A stretch of DNA of 64,000 nucleotides from JBASEY01 sp964404285. Lineage in GTDB: Bacteria > CSSED10-310. Position 1 is the first letter of the stretch. The number at the start of each line of letters is the position of its first letter. The DNA lies in assembly GCA_964404285.1 (NCBI GenBank), contig CAYOJK010000007.1, positions 94,629-158,628 on the forward strand, written 5' to 3'. Below the pieces are notes generated by a model. That model made no database searches. It was not told the origin of the DNA and saw only the letters and a list, made by a program, of their open reading frames with translations. Both the position numbers and the translations under genes were made by a program. Below, one piece after another: positions 8,733 to 16,313 of the stretch.

Positions 8733-9803
8733 GTGAAAAATAATGTACTAAACATGTTTATCCGCGTCAGTTGGATGATTGCTATAGTGACCTGTATGGC
8801 CATCGTAAAAGGATCTGACATCCCAGGTGAAAAGTCACCTGGGATTGCGTTCGACACAGTGGACCATGATTTTGGTGATCAGGTTTCAGGAAAAATTCTA
8901 AAGCATACATTTACCTTTAAAAACTTGGGGGCGACCCTCTTCTCCATTAAAGATGTAAAGGCTGGGTGAGGATGTACTGCTGTCCTGGTATCATCCAGTG
9001 ACATTCCTCCGGGTGAGGAAGGAAAAATTGACGTTGCATTCGACACCCAGTATCGATCGGGAAAAAATACGAAAACCATTACAGTTCGAACTGATGACCC
9101 GAACAACACCCATGTACAATTATCGGTGACAGCAAATCTCGATCTTCAACTGGATTCTACGCCCCGGCGATTGTGGTATGGGAAGTTAAACGGACCAAAT
9201 CCGGAAACACGTTCCTGCACACTATCAGGATCTCGTATTGAAGAACTCGAAGTAAAACAAATAAGAATAGATGGAAATATCCCTGAAAAAGCTTTTTCTT
9301 GGCTACTAAACGATCAACGGGATTCAGGTAAAGCAGTAACGCTCGATGTGACATTTTATCCTGATGAGGCCATACCCGGAAGATTTCTTCATCAATTGAT
9401 CATTGAGACTAACTTGATCGATACGCCGGAATTAGTTGTCAGCCTGGCTGGAGAACTTACCGGATTTCTGTATTCATCACCATCAAGCGTATTATTTGGT
9501 AACTTTGAAACGGGTGTCTCCATGAAAAAAACCGTCACTATTCAAACCTATCAAGAAATTCCGTTTTCAATAATTTCAGTTGACTCCGCTGATTCAGATA
9601 TTTCTATTACATTAGACAATGATCAGAAATCTCTGGAACACGTTATTGCTGTGCTCTTTGAACCAAGTGAAGATCGATCGGATATCCTTCAAACACAGAT
9701 CAAGATAACGACGGATCTGGAAAAACAATCGGATTTTCTTCTGGATATTCATGGTTTTCCTAGACGGGCACAAAAAATATTACCGCCTCGTGATCAGAAG
9801 TAA
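8733..9803 (+). CDS. Second DUF1573 protein, candidate selenoprotein (UGA = Sec79)
   Basis: Paralogue of the preceding gene, 356 aa when read through a TGA at 8967-8969. Start GTG at 8733 after a GAGAGA ribosome site; an N-terminal hydrophobic segment suggests export (Sec signal, no clear lipobox). The DUF1573 core (residues about 36-125) again has K-A-G-U-G-C-T-A at the normal C-x-C site, followed by IPPGEEGKIDVAF in frame. Two weaker Ig-like repeats fill the C-terminus. Only 48 bases separate it from the first gene, so they are probably one operon. It differs from the first by divergence throughout and a shorter N-terminus, so conservation of TGA at the same position is not due to recent duplication. 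Confidence 0.85.
8982..9002 (+). promoter_or_regulatory. Bacterial SECIS-like hairpin, second DUF1573 gene
   Basis: CTGG (8985-8988) pairs with CCAG (8995-8998) around TATCAT; a lower stem GTC (8982-8984) pairs with GAC (9000-9002) with one bulged T. With the top pair open, the loop starts with G at 18 bases after the TGA, the same geometry as in the first gene. Confidence 0.6.
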
Positions 9804-9811
9804 TTTCATGC

Positions 9812-9840
9812 TTGACAGATCAAACCTGGATGTATATCGT
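9812..9840 (+). promoter_or_regulatory. Promoter for tRNA-Phe
   Basis: Perfect TTGACA (9812-9817), 17-base spacer, TATCGT (9835-9840), about 38 bases before the mature tRNA 5' end. Confidence 0.5.
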
Positions 9841-9877
9841 TTGATTTCGATTGGTCACGTTGTCGATGACCCCGGTA

Positions 9878-9950
9878 GCCGAGGTAGCTCAGTCGGCAGA
9901 GCGAGGGACTGAAAATCCCTGCGTCGGGGGTTCGATTCCCTCCCTCGGCA
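9878..9950 (+). tRNA. tRNA-Phe (GAA)
   Basis: 73-base cloverleaf: acceptor GCCGAGG/CCTCGGC, D arm GCTC/GAGC, anticodon stem AGGGA/TCCCT with loop CTGAAAA and anticodon GAA, T arm with TTCGATT. CCA is not encoded. A rho-independent terminator follows directly. Confidence 0.97.
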
Positions 9951-9957
9951 AAAACTC

Positions 9958-9984
9958 AAACCCCTACTTGTTAGTAGGGGTTTT
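9958..9984 (+). terminator. Rho-independent terminator after tRNA-Phe
   Basis: CCCCTAC (9961-9967) pairs with GTAGGGG (9974-9980) over a 6-base loop, extended by AAA/TTT and followed by TTTT. It ends the tRNA-Phe transcript. Confidence 0.85.
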
Positions 9985-10044
9985 ATGTTATGCTTATAAA
10001 ATGATGATGTTTTCTCATGATAATGTGATTGATGGGAGGAATTC

Positions 10045-11532
10045 ATGAAACCATTGGATGACGAAGAGCTGCTCTTGGAAAAACTTCGCGAAAAATTGGG
10101 AGCGCCTAAAAAGCAGGACGAGCGGGCGGAGTTGGAGCGTCTATTTGGAAAGCGAGAAAAAACTGACGAGGACCGATTGCGAGCCAAACTGGTTAAACCC
10201 TCCCTACAAGCTGGTGATATTATAGATGTCACTATCGAAAAACTCGCGTTTGGCGGCGAGGCCATCAGCAAATATAAAGCTTATCCTATTTTTGTTACTG
10301 GAGCTGTCCCCGGTGATACGGTTAGAGTCCGAATAAACACAGTTGCTAAAGATATGTGCCGAGCAGAGATACTTGAGTTTACAGCGAAATCTTCAAATCG
10401 AATACCCGCTGAATGCCCCTATTTCGGTAAGTGTGGAGGCTGCCACCTTCAATGTCTGGTATATACAGCCCAGCTCAAAGCCAAAGAGGATATGATGGCG
10501 GATATCCTGTCCCGAATAGGTGGAATCGATAGCCCTGTCAGAAATGTCGTCGGTTCACCGGAAAAGGTTGGCTACCGTATCCGAACTCGAATCCATGTAA
10601 GCATTTCCAATAATAAGATCGTGACAGGATATTATGCAGCTAAAACCCATGATCTTGTTCCAATAGATCATTGTCCGCTGTTGACAAAACCGTTGAATAG
10701 CGTAATTGCTGCTTTACCTGATCTGCTTCCTCTTCCCGGCACCGCTCCAATTCCTGCTGAAATCCAATTGCAAATGTCGGTTGATAGTGGAAATGTCCTT
10801 ATGTATCTAGTTGGTAAAGACCTGTATGGTGTTGAAAACATTTTGGAAAAATCAAAAAAACTGAACCTGCCACTCACAGGTGTTATTCAAGAAAGTAACG
10901 GTATGTATGCAGGCGATGTAACTCTCCTTCACTCTGTAGGGAAATATAGATACAGAACAACCGCAGATGCATTTTTTCAAGCCAATCACTATCTACATAA
11001 AAAACTGATTGACCAAGTTCTGTTGTTGGCTTCACCCTCGCTAAAAGATACGGTTTTAGACCTTTATTGTGGCAGCGGTTTTTTCAGTCTGCCCTTAGCG
11101 CCATTCGTCAATTCTTTGATCGGTTTGGACAACAATCCATCATCAATTGCAGATGCCGGCTTCAATACTGAACAAGCAAATTTGTCAAACACGAGCTTTT
11201 ATCTTTCAGATGACAAGAATTTTTTTAAGCATCCGGTTGTTAAAGACACAAAATTCTCTTTAGTTATAGTGGATCCTCCACGTCAGGGTTTGTCTTCTGA
11301 AGCTATCAAGGGAATTATCGCTTTAAAGCCGGAAAAATTGATGGTTGTTTCATGTGATCCGGCAACTTTGGCAAGAGATTTACGAATATTGGTCGAATCG
11401 GATTTTCGAGTGCGGGTCATCCAGCCAATAGATATGTTTCCACAAACTTATCATTTGGAAAACCTTGTGTTTTTGACTCATAAGTATACGGGCGCTCAAG
11501 CAGCACATCGTGCTTTTTCAGATTTGCGTTGA
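10045..11532 (+). CDS. rlmD: RlmD-type 23S rRNA uracil-C5 methyltransferase
   Basis: 495 aa RNA (uracil-5-)-methyltransferase of the TrmA/RlmC/RlmD family, using SAM. Seen: TRAM domain at about 56-115, iron-sulfur cysteines CPYFGKCGGC (Cys124, 130, 133), SAM-binding LDLYCGSGFFSLPLA near 343-357, and VVSCDPATLARDL with the catalytic Cys near 460. The first ~50 residues are a charged helical extension before TRAM that I do not recognise. Start ATG follows a GGGAGG ribosome site. The exact rRNA target (U1939 versus another) is inferred from family resemblance only. Confidence 0.85.
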   Translation: MKPLDDEELLLEKLREKLGAPKKQDERAELERLFGKREKTDEDRLRAKLVKPSLQAGDIIDVTIEKLAFGGEAISKYKAYPIFVTGAVPGDTVRVRINTVAKDMCRAEILEFTAKSSNRIPAECPYFGKCGGCHLQCLVYTAQLKAKEDMMADILSRIGGIDSPVRNVVGSPEKVGYRIRTRIHVSISNNKIVTGYYAAKTHDLVPIDHCPLLTKPLNSVIAALPDLLPLPGTAPIPAEIQLQMSVDSGNVLMYLVGKDLYGVENILEKSKKLNLPLTGVIQESNGMYAGDVTLLHSVGKYRYRTTADAFFQANHYLHKKLIDQVLLLASPSLKDTVLDLYCGSGFFSLPLAPFVNSLIGLDNNPSSIADAGFNTEQANLSNTSFYLSDDKNFFKHPVVKDTKFSLVIVDPPRQGLSSEAIKGIIALKPEKLMVVSCDPATLARDLRILVESDFRVRVIQPIDMFPQTYHLENLVFLTHKYTGAQAAHRAFSDLR

Positions 11533-11563
11533 AAAACAACATGACACTGAGTAATCTATTAAC

Positions 11564-11660
11564 GGGAGCGGGTGGTGTCTGGTGATGCCTCCGGTCTTCA
11601 AAACCGGTATGGGGTCTTAAAAGGGTCCTAGGTGGGTTCGATTCCCATGCGCTCCCGCCA
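11564..11660 (+). tRNA. selC: tRNA-Sec (selenocysteine, anticodon UCA)
   Basis: 97 bases including an encoded CCA. Features typical of bacterial tRNA-Sec: long acceptor arm (GGGAGCG with CGCTCCC, and an eighth position that is a G-G mismatch), discriminator G, 6-bp D stem GGTGTC/GATGCC with a 4-base TGGT loop, anticodon stem CCGGT/ACCGG with loop CTTCAAA (TCA at 11598-11600), a long variable arm around GGGGTC...GGTCCT, and T loop TTCGATT. It decodes UGA as selenocysteine when charged through SelA and delivered by SelB. Neither selA nor selB is in the window. Confidence 0.95.
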
Positions 11661-11687
11661 TTTTTATCTTCTTAAGCAGGACTCAAA

Positions 11688-12950
11688 ATGACAGAGAAAC
11701 GGTTATATCCGGATATAGCCTCAGTCAAGCTACCAATAGTCGTCCAGAAATTTGGCGGCACAACAATGCAGGGCACAACTGCTTTTGAACCGATTAAAAA
11801 CGCGATAAAACGAGTGTTACAAACAAGACGAAAAGTCGTTGCAGTGGTTTCAGCTATCGGGCGCGGCCCGAATTCGGAATCCGGATTTCGAGGTGACCCT
11901 TATGCGACGGATACATTACTGACACTTCTGCCACATGATCCAACACGTATATGCCTACGTGAAAAAGATTTGTTGATGATGTGTGGTGAAGTCATTTCTG
12001 CTGTAAAATTAGCCTGCTATTTGCGTTCACATAATATATCCGCTAGAGCACGAACAGGTTTTGAAGCCGGAATAATTACTGATGAAAACTCGTGTAATGC
12101 CAGAATAAAAGCTGTTTTTCCCAACCGTATTTTAAATGATTTAGGGTTAATGGATGTTGTTGTCGTTGCCGGCTTTCAAGGTATTTCTGAAAAAGGCAAA
12201 ATAACCACTCTTGGCCGGGGTGGATCCGACACGACTGCTGTCGCCTTGGGGAAAGCTTTGAATGCTGAGCAGATTGAAATTTACACGGATCAAAACGGCG
12301 TTTTTTCTGCGGACCCCCGTGATGTTTCTGAAGCAAAACACTTAGATATAATAAATGCTAAAGATATTGTACACATGACCTGGGCGGGTGCAAAAGTTCT
12401 TCATCCGCGTGCAGCTGAAATGATCGATCGGTTCAAGCTTCCCGTCACTATTGGAAGCGTTTTGGCGCCCGAAAATACAACGCTGGTAGAAGTAAAAGAA
12501 TCTTATGAGTCATCGCAGCTTATAACAGCAGTCGCTCATGGTGAAATTGTCACCCAAATAACTATTTTTGACCAAATACAGGGTAATGCTTCGTTTCTGG
12601 AAAAAGTATTCAAATTGGTCTCAGACGCATCAGTTAGCATGGATATGTTCACTGTCACAGAAAACCTGTTGCAATTTACTGTGGAAGATGCACAAGCTCC
12701 CCAAGTGATCAGTTTACTGAAGAAAAATGACTATCACTTTTCTGCTCGAAATAAATGTAAAAAGGTGTCTATCGTGGGTGCCGGTATGCACAAAATGAAG
12801 GGTGTCGCCGCACGTTTTGCAAAAGCATTGGCAAAAGCAGGTATTTCAATTCTGCAGACAGCAGACTCCCATGCCACTATTTCAGTACTCGTTGACAACA
12901 ATGACGCGAAAAAAGCTCAACAAGTATTACATGATGAGTTTTTAGCGTAG
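11688..12950 (+). CDS. lysC: Aspartate kinase
   Basis: Phosphorylates aspartate, first step of the lysine, threonine and methionine pathways. Seen: N-terminal KFGGTT (about residues 16-21), the kinase core GRGGSDTTAVALG near 178-190, EIYTDQNGVFSADPR near 198-212, and two C-terminal ACT-like segments (about 285-420) for feedback control. 420 aa is normal for a single-function enzyme. The ATG lies 27 bases after tRNA-Sec, leaving no room for a lysine riboswitch. Confidence 0.9.
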   Translation: MTEKRLYPDIASVKLPIVVQKFGGTTMQGTTAFEPIKNAIKRVLQTRRKVVAVVSAIGRGPNSESGFRGDPYATDTLLTLLPHDPTRICLREKDLLMMCGEVISAVKLACYLRSHNISARARTGFEAGIITDENSCNARIKAVFPNRILNDLGLMDVVVVAGFQGISEKGKITTLGRGGSDTTAVALGKALNAEQIEIYTDQNGVFSADPRDVSEAKHLDIINAKDIVHMTWAGAKVLHPRAAEMIDRFKLPVTIGSVLAPENTTLVEVKESYESSQLITAVAHGEIVTQITIFDQIQGNASFLEKVFKLVSDASVSMDMFTVTENLLQFTVEDAQAPQVISLLKKNDYHFSARNKCKKVSIVGAGMHKMKGVAARFAKALAKAGISILQTADSHATISVLVDNNDAKKAQQVLHDEFLA

Positions 12951-12974
12951 ACAAATTGTTCTTGAATAGTCTTA

Positions 12975-13781
12975 TTATTCAGCAGGCTCTTCGATGTATT
13001 CTCGAATCAGCTCGATAAAATTCTTGTTTTGCCAAATAGGCTCAAAGTCCTCATCATTCATAGCTGTCTCGATGAATCGTTCATTGCTTTCAGATAAATC
13101 CCACAGGATATCCAACGCTTTTTCATACTCGCCCTGACGGCAATAAATACAGGCAATATTATATTCGGCATCTTCATAACCAGGGTCGAGATCAAGCGCT
13201 TTGTCAAAATGCTCCAGCGCCTCATCGAGCTTACTATTTTCAACAAGCTCGACACCTCGAATATAGTAATCCTCAGAAGTTTTTAGCTCTGAAACAGGCG
13301 CTTTGCTAAGAATTTTTATCCATGATTCCGCTCGGGAAACAATATCCAGCTCTTTAGGAAAATTTTCACGCACAAATATAAATTCCTGCCGTGCCTTTTC
13401 CTTATCCCCCGAATTCAACACTTCGATGGCATTCGTGAATTCCCTAATTGCTCGCTTACGCCTCTCCGTCATCTCAACAGGGCGAAATGGCACGTGAGGC
13501 GGCATCGGAACTTTCACAACTGGAACTTTACAGTTAAGGCGCTTGCGACGAAGCAGGGATTTATCTTCAGGTGTGTCTTTCTTTTGAGTAGAAGAAGAAC
13601 TGTTCATATTTGAATCCGATTGAGCGCCGCCTTCCTCTTTACGATGCAAGCCCAATCGGCGTAATTTTCCCTGAATGGATTTTTTAGTGACTTGAAACAT
13701 ATCGGCAAGCTCCTGATTATTATAATTCATATAGTTATCTCTAAGAAAAATATTATCTTTTTCATTCCATACTTTTGCCAT
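12975..13781 (-). CDS. HTH/SANT-like DNA-binding protein with TPR repeats
   Basis: 268 aa, no named family recognised. Residues 1-47 resemble a Myb/SANT-like or HTH module (WNEKDNIFLRDNY...NQELADMF, then a basic helix KKSIQGKLRRLG). A polar Ser-rich linker follows (about 50-75). Residues ~100-265 are TPR-like helical repeats, clearest at about 160-225 (YYIRGVELVENSKLDEALEH, then YNIACIYCRQGEYEKALDIL). The start at 13781 has an AGGAGAG ribosome site and matches the beginning of the HTH. A regulatory role is inferred. Two inverted repeats near its promoter fit self-regulation. Convergent with lysC. Confidence 0.7.
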   Translation of the reverse strand: MAKVWNEKDNIFLRDNYMNYNNQELADMFQVTKKSIQGKLRRLGLHRKEEGGAQSDSNMNSSSSTQKKDTPEDKSLLRRKRLNCKVPVVKVPMPPHVPFRPVEMTERRKRAIREFTNAIEVLNSGDKEKARQEFIFVRENFPKELDIVSRAESWIKILSKAPVSELKTSEDYYIRGVELVENSKLDEALEHFDKALDLDPGYEDAEYNIACIYCRQGEYEKALDILWDLSESNERFIETAMNDEDFEPIWQNKNFIELIREYIEEPAE

Positions 13782-13799
13782 ACAGTCTCTCCTGATAAA

Positions 13800-13861
13800 G
13801 GTTGGCAAACATTACCAACCTCAAGACATTGCAATGTAATGGGTTTTCGAATTCGTGTCAA
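13800..13861 (-). promoter_or_regulatory. Promoter with two inverted repeats for the HTH-TPR gene
   Basis: On the minus strand, perfect TTGACA (13861-13856), 17-base spacer, TACATT (13838-13833). A perfect 12-base palindrome ACATTGCAATGT (13826-13837) overlaps the -10 box. A second inverted repeat, GGTTGG-N9-CCAACC (13800-13820), lies between promoter and start codon. Both are candidate operators. Confidence 0.5.
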
Positions 13862-14437
13862 GACATCCTTCTAACCCCTGTGCATTAATTTTAAGAAACA
13901 TCGTGTTGCTTATTATGCTCCAAGACAACATAAGTAATTCTTTAAAAATCTGCTATGTCCCTATTCTCCAGCTCATCAAACCCATTGTCGATTTACGAAA
14001 AGTGACTGTTTGAAACCCTATAAGTCTTCCCATAAATCCTATTTATACTTTTATTGATTTCTTTTAATTCGAGGTTTCAAAACGTATTTTCTAATTCCTG
14101 ATAATCACTTGTTAAGCCGTTATAAAAAAAAATTGTATTCAGCAGTGGAAGAAAACGGTTGAAGTCTTTAAATATTTCTGCTGATAAAAAATGATTTAAC
14201 TGTCAGATCGATCTTATTATCTTGGTTCAATAATTAGAGATTACCTAGATAAACATGTCAATCAAACGAAAAATAATCTGATAAACTTTACAAGTAATGC
14301 AGATTACATTTTCATGATTTAAAATAGGGCCATATAACTGAAATTTTAATCACATGTAAAAGTCAGTTTTTTCTTAATTTATCATGACATACCATGATTA
14401 TCAGGCTTAACGATAGTGATAGTGAATATGGTTATCC
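13862..14437. other. Long AT-rich intergenic region without a recognisable gene
   Basis: About 575 bases between two divergent promoters. No coding frame with a ribosome site, tRNA or strong terminator was seen. It contains short inverted repeats, GTAAT-gcag-ATTAC near 14295 and ATCATG-N6-CATGAT at 14381-14398. A small RNA or long regulatory leader cannot be excluded by eye. Confidence 0.5.
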
Positions 14438-14466
14438 TTGACGAATTATCCTTTTCGCTCTAAAGT
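14381..14466 (+). promoter_or_regulatory. Promoter and upstream inverted repeat for the DUF507 operon
   Basis: TTGACG (14438-14443), 17-base spacer, TAAAGT (14461-14466), 46 bases before the first DUF507 ATG. A perfect inverted repeat ATCATG-N6-CATGAT (14381-14398) lies 40 bases upstream of the -35 box, where an activator could bind. Confidence 0.5.
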
Positions 14467-14512
14467 ATGCATGCTCAAATGGATGTGTTAAACATTTCCA
14501 AGAGGAGGCAAC

Positions 14513-14791
14513 ATGAAGCTAAGGTCATCTCGAATAGAATATATAGCAGGCGCAATAGTGCGTATATTGGCAGAAGAAGAGTTTATTATTGTGTTTGACA
14601 AAGATGACGCTGTTGCTGCTGTGGCTTCCGTTATTTCTGATGATCTTTCAGTTGAAGATCAGTTGGATGAAGAAGTCAGAAAAATACTGGAGGATTACGA
14701 GAAGACAATGGATCTCGGCAATATTCAATATCATGAAATGTTTAAATTGGTAAAAGCGAAACTGATAAAACAAAGAGGCCTCATTTTATAG
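14513..14791 (+). CDS. DUF507 protein 1
   Basis: 92 aa with the DUF507 pattern: an amphipathic N-terminal helix (SRIEYIAGAIVRIL), an acidic middle (DDLSVEDQLDEEVRKILEDY) and a basic end (LVKAKLIKQRG). DUF507 is a small protein family of unknown function found in Desulfobacterota and Aquificota. A strong AAGAGGAGG ribosome site precedes the ATG. It is the first of three tightly packed genes, 10 bases before a second DUF507 gene. Confidence 0.85.
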   Translation: MKLRSSRIEYIAGAIVRILAEEEFIIVFDKDDAVAAVASVISDDLSVEDQLDEEVRKILEDYEKTMDLGNIQYHEMFKLVKAKLIKQRGLIL

Positions 14792-14801
14792 GAGATAATC
14801 G

Positions 14802-15110
14802 ATGCGTTTGTCGGATCAAAAAATCAATCATTTAGCTCTCCTAGTCACAAAGGCCATTGAAAATGGCGTTAGCATGGATGTTTTACGTGAGACAAACGAT
14901 ATTCGATTGAGAATTAAACTGATATTGACCGATGAATTAAAACTTGAAAATGAAGTTGATCGAGCTGTCAGACAGACATTTCGTTCCATGAGCAGAGTTC
15001 CTCCTGAAGGGAGTAGGGAGTGGGAGGTCATGTATGAGCAGTTCTATAAGGAACATATGCAGAAGCGACGAGGCTATGGAAAAATTAGGCGTATGACCCA
15101 AGAGAAATGA
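14802..15110 (+). CDS. DUF507 protein 2
   Basis: 102 aa paralogue of the preceding gene, with the same layout: helix KINHLALLVTKAIENG, acidic segment LKLENEVDRAVRQTF, basic C-terminus KRRGYGKIRRM. Adjacent unequal DUF507 copies are probably partners in a heteromer, which is inference. A GGAGAT ribosome site precedes the ATG, and its last codon overlaps the next start as ATGA. Confidence 0.85.
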   Translation: MRLSDQKINHLALLVTKAIENGVSMDVLRETNDIRLRIKLILTDELKLENEVDRAVRQTFRSMSRVPPEGSREWEVMYEQFYKEHMQKRRGYGKIRRMTQEK

Positions 15111-15646
15111 AGCTTCTGGTTTCACCCCCGTCCAGTATTTTTTTCACTGCTATTTTAGCGAAAGATATTACATTGTTTTCCGAAGTGTCTTCACTTTTAG
15201 CGCAAAAACACGGTCAACCTTTGCATAAATTGAAACCGGATTATTTCCAACATACGAACTATTATGTAGCAGAAATGGGGCCTAATCTTGTCAAAGGATT
15301 TTTAGCTTTTGAACCCCCATTTGATCAAAGCGAACTGGTCAATCTAAAACGTGAAACACGAGGATTGGAATGGATGTTCGGACACTATGATAACAAAGAC
15401 TTTCGTAGACAAGTCAATATTGATCCGGGATACGTCAGCCTCTACCATGTAGCTCTTGCAACCAGTAAAAACTTCGCGCATCGCTTCTATTTAAGCCAAG
15501 GAATATATGGAGAAGTTACACTATTATATCGAGCCTCCGGATGGGAAATATTACCGTGGACATATCCGGACTACAAAATTCCTCAAGTCCAAGAATTTTT
15601 ATCTCGATGTCGACAATCATTAAAAAAATATATTGATTCTTTCTGA
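15107..15646 (+). CDS. DUF4416 protein
   Basis: 179 aa, recognised as DUF4416 by its layout: a hydrophobic start with KLLVSPPSSIFFTAILAKD, a central YVAEMGPNLVKGFLAFEPPF, GYVSLYHVALATSKNFAHR and a C-terminal WTYPDYKIPQVQEFL. Function unknown; relatives sit beside DUF507 genes in other Desulfobacterota. The ATG overlaps the DUF507-2 stop (ATGA), so expression is translationally coupled. No signal peptide or membrane segment. Confidence 0.75.
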   Translation: MKLLVSPPSSIFFTAILAKDITLFSEVSSLLAQKHGQPLHKLKPDYFQHTNYYVAEMGPNLVKGFLAFEPPFDQSELVNLKRETRGLEWMFGHYDNKDFRRQVNIDPGYVSLYHVALATSKNFAHRFYLSQGIYGEVTLLYRASGWEILPWTYPDYKIPQVQEFLSRCRQSLKKYIDSF

Positions 15647-15704
15647 TTCCTATACCCCAATATCCGACAACAATTTTCCTGGTCAACTTAAATACTGATA
15701 GGTA

Positions 15705-16196
15705 TTACAAACGTATGATCTCTGCAGTGGCTTTTCCTGAGTCCAAAGTCAACACAGCTACAGAGTGAAAGGGAGCGAAACGTTTATCGAAAGGACTTCC
15801 TGGATTGATCAACAGACAATCCTGCCACTCATCGATTGCTGGGTTATGTGAATGACCATAGACTATGACGGTAACATTGTCTGCTTCAAATGCTTCAAAC
15901 ACACGTGTTTTCAACCCTACAGGAGAACCCCAACCATGTATTAAGCCGACTTTACAGTTTTCTAAATTCAAAATTCTTTTATCTGGCAAATTGGATACTT
16001 CTCCATGAATATCCATATTACCTTTTACTGCGTGAACAGGGGCTAAAATTCTGCAACAATCAAGAACAGATTGATGGGTTATATCCCCTGCATGCAGGAT
16101 AAGATCCACTTGACCAAAAGCCTGTTGAATAGGCTTCAAAGTTGATAGCGAACATCCATTCAAATGCGTATCTGACAATAAACCAACCCGCATCAT
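15705..16196 (-). CDS. YfcE/MJ0936-type metallophosphoesterase
   Basis: 163 aa metal-dependent phosphodiesterase of the calcineurin fold. Metal ligands visible: LLSDTHLN (Asp, His at about 8-10), HAGDITH (~37-43), KGNMDIHG (~60-67), IHGWGSP and YGHSHNPA (~120-127). The start at 16196 uses a GGGAGGG ribosome site; a longer frame upstream lacks family similarity. The substrate is probably a phosphodiester, but this cannot be determined here. Divergent from the PpiD-like gene. Confidence 0.85.
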   Translation of the reverse strand: MMRVGLLSDTHLNGCSLSTLKPIQQAFGQVDLILHAGDITHQSVLDCCRILAPVHAVKGNMDIHGEVSNLPDKRILNLENCKVGLIHGWGSPVGLKTRVFEAFEADNVTVIVYGHSHNPAIDEWQDCLLINPGSPFDKRFAPFHSVAVLTLDSGKATAEIIRL

Positions 16197-16235
16197 AAAT
16201 AAACCCTCCCAACTTGCGACAAAACGCAAAATCAG

Positions 16236-16264
16236 TTGAAAATTATGTGCTAATCTTCTACCAT
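16236..16264 (+). promoter_or_regulatory. Promoter for the PpiD-like gene
   Basis: TTGAAA (16236-16241), 17-base spacer, TACCAT (16259-16264), about 50 bases before the ATG. Partial -10 match. Confidence 0.4.
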
Positions 16265-16313
16265 ACGTCAACCTGGAAGGTTTGTATACACCAGATAATC
16301 CAAGGAGAAACAG

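Noticed and set aside
11661..11687. Lysine riboswitch before lysC
   Set aside because: Only 27 bases separate selC from the start codon.
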